From: Flavobacteriales bacterium
GTDB taxonomy: Bacteria > Bacteroidota > Bacteroidia > JACJYZ01
Assembly (NCBI GenBank): GCA_020635855.1
Contig: JACJYZ010000002.1
Coordinates: forward strand, 992,001 to 1,056,000
DNA length: 64,000 nt
Direction: 5' to 3'
Both the position numbers and the translations under genes were made by a program. The notes under the pieces were generated by a model. The model was not told where the DNA came from, searched no databases, and saw only the letters and a program-made list of their open reading frames with translations. Positions 8,734-17,200 of the stretch are shown piece after piece. The first letter of the stretch is position 1. Each line of letters begins with the position of its first letter.

Positions 8734-11700
8734 CTATTCTGTCATTAATTTCTGATTGAAGACTCCGGTTCTGGTTTTAATTTGTACCAGGAGTATTCCG
8801 TTTGTTTTGCCCGGGTTGAAGTACAGGTTGTTTTCCATCCCCTGTTGAAAATCCTTTGTGTACATGCGTCTTCCGGCGATGTCATAAAGGGTAATGGTAA
8901 CCGGGTCGTGTGTTTTGATATTGGAAATGATACAGAGTTGGTCTCCGCATTTGGTTGCATAGAATGTTGTGCTATTTCCGGGTGTATCGCCCGTGCCGGT
9001 AACCACATCCGGGGGCAGTATAACCACGGTGTGTGTGGTTGTATCGGTGCAATCATCCATGCCTGCAACAAGCCGGATCACGTATGTGCCTTCCTGTGAA
9101 TAGGTATGTGTGGGTGATTTGGTGTAGGAGAGCGGGCTTCCGTCGCCGAAATCCCATACATAGGATTGTGCCCCGCTGGTCATGTTAAAACAGGCTGCCT
9201 CGGCGTTATCCGGAAGCTTCAACGTATCTTCATTCAGGATGAAGCCGGAAACCACAGGTTCCGGGTTTTCCAGTGTTACCATGTTCGTTGCAGGGCATCC
9301 GAGTTGGTCTGAAATGGTGACCGTATAATCACCGGGAACCAGGCTGTTAATGGTTTGACCCTGATCGCCATTGTTCCATATAAACGTATAGGGAGGCGTA
9401 CCACCGGAAGCGCTTGCCATGACGGCACCGTCCGCTTTGTTGGTACAGGAAACCTGGTTAGTAACCGTTCCGGACACCTGAACGGATGCGGGAGCGGTCA
9501 ATGTTACATCCTGGGTCATGTTTCCGCAAAGTCCTATCCCTGTAAGGGTAAGTGTATAACTTCCAGCGGGGATTCCGGTCAGTGTATCCATGCCGCGGAT
9601 GGAATCCTTCCTAATTACCGTACTGTTGTTGTTCATCAGTTCCAGGTTGTACGCGCCGGATTGTCCGGGATCCACAATGATACTACCATCTGCTTTGCCG
9701 GTACAAGAAGGTGCAGCGGTTTCAACGGTCATGGGGCGACCAAGATACAGGTAGAAGCGTCCGTTGGTTTCACCGGAATCGATGGTGCACGTGTAAGTTC
9801 CGTCTGTCCGCATGTCTTGCCAGGAATGGGTGACCCTGTCTTCAAGCATGATGCAGGAACTGGTTTCCATGGTTGATAAATCCACCTGGATGGTGTGGGT
9901 TCCTGCTTTTTCAATTCTTACCGTTAGTGGTACGGTCACGGCTTCGCCATCAAAAGGCAGTCGGTTGATAGACAAGATATCATTGTTCATTACCATGGCG
10001 ATGTTGGGTTTGCCTGTACCGATACTCCATAATTTACGGGCATCCAGTGCAGGATCAAAGCCCAGGGATGAACCATCCTGAACCTGAATCACACATTCGT
10101 CGGATTCATTTTTGCTGTTGGTGAGTTTCACCCGGGTGATCAACTGTTGCACGGCCATCGCCATGAATGCGGTATCAATGGCTGACTTGGATCTTTCTTT
10201 CATGGTCAGACTGGGAGTAGCTCCTACAGTTTGTACCCAAAATGCCTGAGAAGAAGGAATGACGTTGCTTCCGTTGTTGGTGCCGAGTCCGCTCACATAA
10301 GATGCATATTGCTGGATGTCGTCACGGAAGATATAGATGGCGCCGCTCACAGAGCCGTTTCGCACCACGCTGCTGTGATCCCAATCGATTGGGGCAGGGT
10401 ATGGGTTGTTCACCAGGTTCCATCCGTCATCGGTGGGTGATCCTGTGTTGTCATAGGTCAGGGTGAATGTGTTATCACCTACGTAGGGTGTGCCGGTTAC
10501 TGACAAGGTAGCAGGCAGGTCTACATTGTACATCCAGATGTCGTATCCTTTGGTAGGATCGATGGCATCGTTTACATTTTTAACGGCCACCCATCCTGAA
10601 TCAATGGAACTTCCACCTGCATAGTCTTCGTCGTAATAGTACACGGAAGCCCAGTAATTGCTGTATCCATTACCTGTACCGGTCATGCCTGTCAGGGTGA
10701 TGTCATCGTTCAGTTCCAGGAATGTGGCATCGGTGATTGGAAAGCTGACATTGCGGAAACCGGCATCACCGCTGATGTAGCGTTGAATGGTGATCTTTCC
10801 GGTAATGCTTGCTCCTGAGCGTACAGAGTCGATTCTTCCGGTACGGGTGGCGGTTGACAGCAATGTGAAGTTGTTGTTGGTGTTAAAATTACCGTTCTGC
10901 AACACCAGGATATTTTGCAGCGATTGATTGCCGGAACCGACGGCTACACCATTGCTGTTGTTCACCGTGAGGTTATAGAAACTGTTGTTGGAAGTGATGG
11001 TCTGAGCACTGGTGCCCTGGAAAGTGATGGTACCTTGTCCGGATTGGAACTTGCCAGCTGCTGGTGCCCAGTTGCCTCCGGTAAGAATGGTATTGCCGTT
11101 GCCGGAAAGGTTACCCGTTTGTCCGGAATACCCACCGGTCAATGTCAGGGTGCCGTTGTTTACGATGCCTCCGGTATTGGTCAGTGTGCCGTTGATGGAC
11201 ATGGAGGTGCCATTGGCCACCTGAACGGAACTTCCCGCAGCAATGGTCATGCTGTTAAAGGCTTCGCCTGCGGTATTGGTGATCATCTGTGTACCGATGC
11301 CGTTAAAGGTAACGGTTCCTGTTGTTTCGTTGAAAGTGCCGCCTTCATTGGTCCAGTTGCCCTTCACCTGGAGGTTATGGTTGTTGCTGTTGAGTGTATT
11401 GCCGGTGCCTATGTAAACGTCTCCGTATGCGATCATATCGGCTGCCAGATTGAGTGTGCTCAGTCCGGTGGATTGCAGGTTGAAGTAATCGGTTGCTTTG
11501 ATGGTTTGCCCGGAAGCGCCGTTGTACTCTACCGTATTGTTGCTGGCTGATGCTTCCAGAATGCCGGTGGAAAGAAGCGCACCTCCTATGGTCAGACTGG
11601 CGCTTTCGTCGTTGATCCATGTGGAGGAGGCATTGTTGGCAGTCAGGTCGCTACCCAGCAACATGATTCCATGGTTTTGTACGGTAATGCCCCCGTTTAC

Positions 11701-14112
11701 ACTCATGATGCCAGGTGAGCGATTGATGTTCGCACCGGAATGAATGACTTTGTTTCCGCCCGAGAGTCTGAACTCTCCTGATGTGGAAATGGTGCCGGTT
11801 CCATTGATTGTTTTGTTGGTGCCATTCATATCCAGGCGATTGGTTCCCGTGTAGGTTCCGTTTACCGTCAGGTCGCCTGTAACCGTCATGCGTCGGTTGT
11901 TGTCGAACAGGGTTCCCGTGGGTTCAATCACCAGGTTGGCCACGGTTGTGTTGGCAGCCAATGTAACGGTGTGCGTAGCTTTGATCACCACATTGCTGGT
12001 TGAAGTGGGTGTGCAACCGCAGTCCCATGTGTTTGTGTTGTTCCATTGTCCGGTTCCTTTACTGGTGATTACCACATACACGTTGATGTCTTCATCCAGA
12101 GGGGTGGCGGATCCGCATGCACTGGTGGCGGTAACCTCTACATTGCCGGTTGTGGCGGCACCCCATGTTACGGTGATGCTGTTTGTGTTCTGGCCTGCGG
12201 TGATGGATCCTCCGGTAACAACCCATGAATAGGTGTATCCTGGTTCTGCGGTCACAGAGTATACCTCTCCGGTGGCGTTCTCAGGAACAGATGTATTCCC
12301 GGAAATGCTTGCGGGTGATATGCTGTGAATGTTCACATCAAACGCAACCTGTTCTCCTGCCGAGCATGAGTTGGTTTCAATGACGGCCACCTGCCCCTGC
12401 ATTCCTGTAGCGCCCCAGTTCACGGTAACGCTGTTGGTTCCTTGTCCGGAAGCAATGGTGCCACCCGTTGCACTCCACGCATATGTGCTACCCGGCGTGT
12501 TGGTCACAGAGTAAGCTGATCCGGTGGTATTGATGCATACGCTATCGTTTCCGCTGATTGCCGATGTAGCCGGTGGGTCGCAATTCGTGGTATCGCCCAA
12601 GCCGAACTGTGAGAAACCGCTTAGGTTTGTCCTTTTAACCGTGCTGCCCGTGGGTAGTGCATGATTTCCGTTCAATGTCCATGCCGAGTATTCATTGGTT
12701 CTCTTGAGAATCCGCGTGGAATTATCAACCGTGAAACTGGCAAGGGCTGAGGCATTCAAATCAATCCCATAGTTGGTACTGGCCAAACTGTTGGCTGCGG
12801 TCAGATTCCAATATCCTTCCGAATATACATTTCGGATTGAGTCGCCCGACTCTCCCAGGGGAAGCCCCAAGGTGCCGCCATAACTTTCGGAAAAGGAAAT
12901 GATGAGCGTACCAGGTGTCAGGTTGGTAAATGTCAGGTAGGCCGGAACGAAGTAATTCGCACTCGCCATCGGGAACGTATAGGTAACCCCGGTGGATGCC
13001 ACCCATCTTTCGAAAGTTCCGATGACACTACCTGTGCTGTACGTCAATGTGCCCGGGCTGGCGGCGGAGATGCCGAGTGTGAGGGTGTTTGTGCCGGTGG
13101 TGATGGTTCCGGCGGTCATGGTGATTCGGTTATTAACCGTGATATTTTTGTCCTGTGTAATATTTCCGGCAGCTTTGTTGATGGTGATCCGGTAGAAGGT
13201 TAGATCAAGTGCCCCGGTGATGATCTGATCATTGTTGCCTGTGAACGTAATTGTACCGGACCGGTAGGTAAAAGTGCCTTCATTGTCCCAGTTTCCTTCA
13301 ATGGTAATGGCGTAATTCGAGGTAGTCACATCCAGTGTGCTCAATATATTCAGGTCACCATAGAGGTAGGTTGCGGCTGACAAGGACTTGGTTCCGGTGC
13401 CTTCCAGGGTCAGGTTAAAATATTCGTTGTTTTGCGGTGCCTTCAGGGTTTGATTGCCCGCTGCATAATAACTCACGGTGTTTCCGCTTGCATTGGCTAT
13501 AAGCGTACCCGTTGCAAGCAATGTACTTCCTGCTTTGAGTGTACTGTTGGTTTCGTTTATCCAGGTTGAAGCGGAGTTGCCACCCCGGATAATATCTCCG
13601 TAAATGATGGTGCCGTAATTGTGTACGGTGAGGCCATTGGCAATAGTGAGCCTGCCAGTGGTCTTGGTAAGATTGGTTCCCGCAAGGATGTTGAAGTTGC
13701 CATTGTTGATGTTCAGGATGCCGGTATGACTGAACGTGCCGGTGCCACTTATGGATCCGCCTGTTGTTGCATCCAGGTTTATGTTTCCTGAACCGGCATG
13801 GTCTCCGTTGTTTGTGTATGTGCCGGTGATGCTGATCCTGCGGTTGGCATTGTTGAGGGTTGAACCGCTGTTGATGGTTACGTTGCGTATGGTGGTATTG
13901 GCGTTCAGCGTTACCGTGGTGTTGTTGGATATTACAACATCGTCGGTGGTGGCCGGCGTGCAATTACAATCCCAGGTGGAATTGGTACCCCAGTTGCCTG
14001 TGCTGACGGATGTTCGGGTTGCTGCATGAAGGCCGGGACTGAACATGAAAAGGATGGGGAGAAGAATTCCCGTGACAGCTTTATGTACAGATGAACGCGT
14101 GGTGGACAACAT
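8734..14112 (-). CDS. Giant T9SS-secreted multidomain surface protein, paralog 2
   Basis: A 1792-residue secreted protein with a signal peptide of about 30 residues. A beta-repeat unit (about 35-400) starts with NSTWDCNCTPATTDDVVI. Two PKD-like domains follow (about 505-682, with GSTYAWSATGGTIASGQG and YTYSWVVTGGSITAGQN). A second copy of the beta-repeat unit begins with NTWDCGCTPTSTSNVVIK (about 690-1000). The module common to all three paralogs is at about 1090-1320 (GWNLVNNPYPAPIDWDHSSV). Two SprB-like repeats (CTGKADGS, CTNKADGAVMASASGGTPPY) and a PKD domain (YVWDFGDGSPLSY, about 1654) come next. The T9SS type A tail (VTITLYDIAGRRMYTKDF to KLMTE) closes the protein. SprB-like and PKD repeats are typical of Bacteroidota adhesins. 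Confidence 0.87.
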   Translation of the reverse strand: MLSTTRSSVHKAVTGILLPILFMFSPGLHAATRTSVSTGNWGTNSTWDCNCTPATTDDVVISNNTTVTLNANTTIRNVTINSGSTLNNANRRISITGTYTNNGDHAGSGNINLDATTGGSISGTGTFSHTGILNINNGNFNILAGTNLTKTTGRLTIANGLTVHNYGTIIYGDIIRGGNSASTWINETNSTLKAGSTLLATGTLIANASGNTVSYYAAGNQTLKAPQNNEYFNLTLEGTGTKSLSAATYLYGDLNILSTLDVTTSNYAITIEGNWDNEGTFTYRSGTITFTGNNDQIITGALDLTFYRITINKAAGNITQDKNITVNNRITMTAGTITTGTNTLTLGISAASPGTLTYSTGSVIGTFERWVASTGVTYTFPMASANYFVPAYLTFTNLTPGTLIISFSESYGGTLGLPLGESGDSIRNVYSEGYWNLTAANSLASTNYGIDLNASALASFTVDNSTRILKRTNEYSAWTLNGNHALPTGSTVKRTNLSGFSQFGLGDTTNCDPPATSAISGNDSVCINTTGSAYSVTNTPGSTYAWSATGGTIASGQGTNSVTVNWGATGMQGQVAVIETNSCSAGEQVAFDVNIHSISPASISGNTSVPENATGEVYSVTAEPGYTYSWVVTGGSITAGQNTNSITVTWGAATTGNVEVTATSACGSATPLDEDINVYVVITSKGTGQWNNTNTWDCGCTPTSTSNVVIKATHTVTLAANTTVANLVIEPTGTLFDNNRRMTVTGDLTVNGTYTGTNRLDMNGTNKTINGTGTISTSGEFRLSGGNKVIHSGANINRSPGIMSVNGGITVQNHGIMLLGSDLTANNASSTWINDESASLTIGGALLSTGILEASASNNTVEYNGASGQTIKATDYFNLQSTGLSTLNLAADMIAYGDVYIGTGNTLNSNNHNLQVKGNWTNEGGTFNETTGTVTFNGIGTQMITNTAGEAFNSMTIAAGSSVQVANGTSMSINGTLTNTGGIVNNGTLTLTGGYSGQTGNLSGNGNTILTGGNWAPAAGKFQSGQGTITFQGTSAQTITSNNSFYNLTVNNSNGVAVGSGNQSLQNILVLQNGNFNTNNNFTLLSTATRTGRIDSVRSGASITGKITIQRYISGDAGFRNVSFPITDATFLELNDDITLTGMTGTGNGYSNYWASVYYYDEDYAGGSSIDSGWVAVKNVNDAIDPTKGYDIWMYNVDLPATLSVTGTPYVGDNTFTLTYDNTGSPTDDGWNLVNNPYPAPIDWDHSSVVRNGSVSGAIYIFRDDIQQYASYVSGLGTNNGSNVIPSSQAFWVQTVGATPSLTMKERSKSAIDTAFMAMAVQQLITRVKLTNSKNESDECVIQVQDGSSLGFDPALDARKLWSIGTGKPNIAMVMNNDILSINRLPFDGEAVTVPLTVRIEKAGTHTIQVDLSTMETSSCIMLEDRVTHSWQDMRTDGTYTCTIDSGETNGRFYLYLGRPMTVETAAPSCTGKADGSIIVDPGQSGAYNLELMNNNSTVIRKDSIRGMDTLTGIPAGSYTLTLTGIGLCGNMTQDVTLTAPASVQVSGTVTNQVSCTNKADGAVMASASGGTPPYTFIWNNGDQGQTINSLVPGDYTVTISDQLGCPATNMVTLENPEPVVSGFILNEDTLKLPDNAEAACFNMTSGAQSYVWDFGDGSPLSYTKSPTHTYSQEGTYVIRLVAGMDDCTDTTTHTVVILPPDVVTGTGDTPGNSTTFYATKCGDQLCIISNIKTHDPVTITLYDIAGRRMYTKDFQQGMENNLYFNPGKTNGILLVQIKTRTGVFNQKLMTE
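11240..13990 (-). repeat. Duplicated beta-repeat unit inside paralog 2
   Basis: Two units of roughly 300 residues in the 1792-residue protein align by order of motifs. Each starts with TWDCxCTPxxTxxVVI, then NRRxxxTGxxxxNG, a STWIN motif, GxLxAxASxNTVxY, and ends with GNWxNEGTF or GNWTNEGGTF. The PKD-like pair separates them. The coordinates are approximate and the similarity is judged at protein level by eye. Confidence 0.65.
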
Positions 14113-14133
14113 ATAAGCACAACTGTTGTAAAA

Positions 14134-14185
14134 GCCTAAGGTTTATTGTATAAGCCTATTTTACTAGTTGTTTGTGCCTAAGGTT
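14134..14185. repeat. Direct repeat GCCTAAGGTT upstream of paralog 2
   Basis: The decamer GCCTAAGGTT occurs at 14134-14143 and again at 14176-14185, 42 bases apart (four helical turns). A related AAGCCTATT lies between them at 14152. It sits 20-75 bases upstream of the ATG at 14112 on the minus strand, where a regulator could bind. No TAnnTTTG box is evident there. The function is unknown. Confidence 0.35.
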
Positions 14186-14209
14186 GCTGTTTGGATGTTG
14201 ATTTATACC

Positions 14210-14243
14210 AAAAAAGCCCGCTGGTCGACCAACGAGCTTTTTT
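14210..14243 (-). terminator. Strong intrinsic terminator of paralog 3
   Basis: A 10-bp stem (plus strand AGCCCGCTGG / CCAACGAGCT, with G-U pairs) with loop TCGA is flanked by A and T tracts on both sides. On the minus strand it lies about 24 bases beyond the stop at 14267 and ends in TTTTTT. It separates transcription of paralog 3 from paralog 2 and could also work on the plus strand. Confidence 0.85.
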
Positions 14244-14266
14244 AAAATACAACTACGTCTTATTGC

Positions 14267-17200
14267 CTAGTTATGGGCAGTGACCTTGTGGGTTAGTACA
14301 GTGTTTCCATCAACCCGAACCTGCAACAGGTATATGCCGGACTTGTTAACTTGGAAGGTGACTAGTTGATTTCCACTTGCTTCCTTCCGTGAGAGTTCTT
14401 GTCCAAGCAGGTTGTACAGGGAAATGTCAGCCATTCCGTTCTGGGCATTTCCATTGACCCTCACTAGTATGTTGTTGTTTACCGTGCTGACCTCCAGTGT
14501 TGGGGCGCCATCTCCGGGGGTAATATTCCCGGTTTTTTTATCAACCAGAATATCCTGTGTGGTTAGGGTGGTACAGTTGCCGTTTGATGCCGTCAGACTT
14601 ACCGTGTAAACACCTGGTTTTGTGTATACATGAACCGGATTAGCCTGGTGATTGGCGGCTGTTCCATCACCAAAATCCCATGAATAGGAATTTGCGTGTT
14701 CTGACGTATTCGTAAACGAGATGTTGCTTTCGGCTGCCGGCTTCTGTGTAGCAACGGCAAATTGAGATACAACGTTATTTACGCTGGTTATTTCTACTTC
14801 ATTGTCAGTTGTACAACTGGCGGCATCGGTTATTTTAACATTGTAAACGCCTGCTTTAAGGTTGGTTCTTTCGGCACCGCTGCCGCCATCCGACCATAAT
14901 ATCGTATAGGGTTCTATACCGCCATTGACAGCAATGCTTACAGTTCCGTCGGCCATGTTGCAATGAGAAGGCTGGGACTGTTCAGGGTTGGTTGTCAGGT
15001 TGATTTCGGTGGCTGAACCCAGTTCAATGGTAGTTTCATTCCAGCCACAAGTCAATGTTCCATCATTGTTTCGCGCCTGCACATAGTATGTTCCTGGCTT
15101 CAAATGGTCGAGTTCCATTTCCTTGCCGGTAATTCCCGTTGAGCGGATCAGTTGGTGATCTGCATTGAACCAGTCAAATACCCACTCTCCCTGGTTGGCG
15201 CTTACGGCAACCTTTCCAGTGGCGCTACCTTGGCAGGCGGCAGGCGTGCTTTGAACATTCAAAACCGGATTAATGCTCAGGTGTACGACAAATCGGTCTT
15301 TGACATCTTTGGATTGCGTATCAAAAGTATAGGTCTCCATGGAGCGAAGATCCATAACCTTTCCGGTTAGCTTATCTTCAAGCATCATGCAAAACTTGTC
15401 ATTCATTTTGATATCTGAGGCACTCAGGCTGTAGGTTCCGGGTGTGAGGACCTTCACCCTCAAAGGGATTTGCAAGCGTTGTTCGGGTATGGGCAGGCTA
15501 TTGATCGCCATGGATTCACCTTCGGATGACAAGGAGGCGATGTTCGGTGTTCCTTTTAACGTCATCCATGGTTTGTGAGCGTCCATGGTTTTGTCGAATT
15601 GGTTGGTTGCTCCATCCCTGAAAGTAATCACGCATTGATCTGACAGGGTGTTGTTGGTGATGTTGATTTTGAACATGTCCGGCATGGCTGCCATATTCTG
15701 ACGACCATAGAAGGTTGTGGCGACATTGGTTTTAACATCTTCCGTCATGGTCAGAGTGGGTGCTGCGCCACTGGTTTGGATAAGGAAACCTTGTCCTGAT
15801 GCGATGTATTGGGTTCCATGGTTCAGAGCAATGCCATTTACCCAACCTTCATAGTGTTCATGGGCATCGTTGTATACGTAGATGGCATTGTTAACGCTTC
15901 CGTTGTATACCACATCCGCATGTTCCCAGTCGATTTGGGAGGGATAGGGATTGGAGATCAGGTTCCATCCGTTGTCTTCTGCGGCTCCTCGGTTATCATA
16001 GGTGATATTGAAGGTGGTATTGCCGGTGTGCAGCGTGCCTGTTACATCAAAAGTTGCATTCAGGTCGTTTTTGTAAATCCATATGTTGTAGCCGAGCCTA
16101 TAATCAAGTAAATCGGTAACATCTGTGAGGGCAACCCAACCTGCATCCATGGTGCCATCGTCAACCTGATCCTCATCATACCAGTAGACATTGTTCCAGT
16201 AACCGGTCCATGCACTGCCGGATCCAGTTGAGCCGGTAACACCGGAGAGGGTGATGTCGTCGTCAATATCACTCAAGTCTGCGTTTTCAATGGGAAAGGC
16301 CAAGTGTCGGAAGCCTGCATAGGCCGGGACTTTCGGTACGAATCGTTGTACGGTTACATTACCGGATATGTCAGAGGATCCGTTGAAGGAGCCGATGCGT
16401 CCGGTGTGGCTGGAGTTTGACAGCAGTGTTAATCCTGCCGCAGGATCAATCGTCAATGTTCCCAGGGTAGGTGTAAGACTGCCTTCGATGTAAGAAGTCC
16501 CTGAGCTGATAGTGACACCGGCTGAGTTGTTGATGGTAAGGTCATGGAAGGTGGTGGTGCCCGAGATTTCCTGCGCTTCCGTGCCGGCCATTTCTACCTC
16601 GCCATCTTGATGAGTGAAGGTGCCTGCATTGGTGAAAACCCCGGTCAGCGTCAGTTTGTAATCGCCCGTGGATGCGTCCAATGTGCCATCGGCTTCAATG
16701 TTCAAACCGTCGCAGCTGGCATTAGCGGTGAGTGTAACTACATCCGTGGCCTGGATAATCACACTGTCTGTGGATGTGGGTGCGATTCCACCTTCCCATG
16801 TAGAGCCATCCGACCAGTTACCGGTTGTGGTAGACCTTACAATCTTATTAAGAGTGAAAAAAGAAGAAGGGTTGGAAATGTTGTTGTAGTTTGTGGCAAT
16901 CCAATCGGCGGAACGTTCGGTTCGGGAGATTCTTACTTCATCGATGATGCCATCAAAATAGTATCCGGATGTGGTGTAGCTGCGACCAAGGGAATTCATG
17001 TAGGTCCAACCGGAGCCGGTGGTGGCGTTGGATAAACCACCCAACTGGCTACCGTTTTTGTAGATCTTTCGGGATGAACCGTCCCATACGGCGGTGACGT
17101 AGTACCAGGTACCGGTGGTGATCTGCCCGGTGGCGGATTTGCTTCGCCCGTCTGTGTCGGCCCCGTCATTTCGCCAATCCGAGAAGTGAATGGCTCCGTT

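Noticed and set aside
10915..11550. 211-codon plus-strand open frame inside paralog 2
   Set aside because: Antisense to a repeat-rich secreted protein gene; low-complexity Gly/Cys/Val composition of a shadow frame.
8734..14112. Repetitive DNA that might be a CRISPR array or satellite
   Set aside because: The repeats are protein-level beta-strand repeats of varying length without constant repeat-spacer units.
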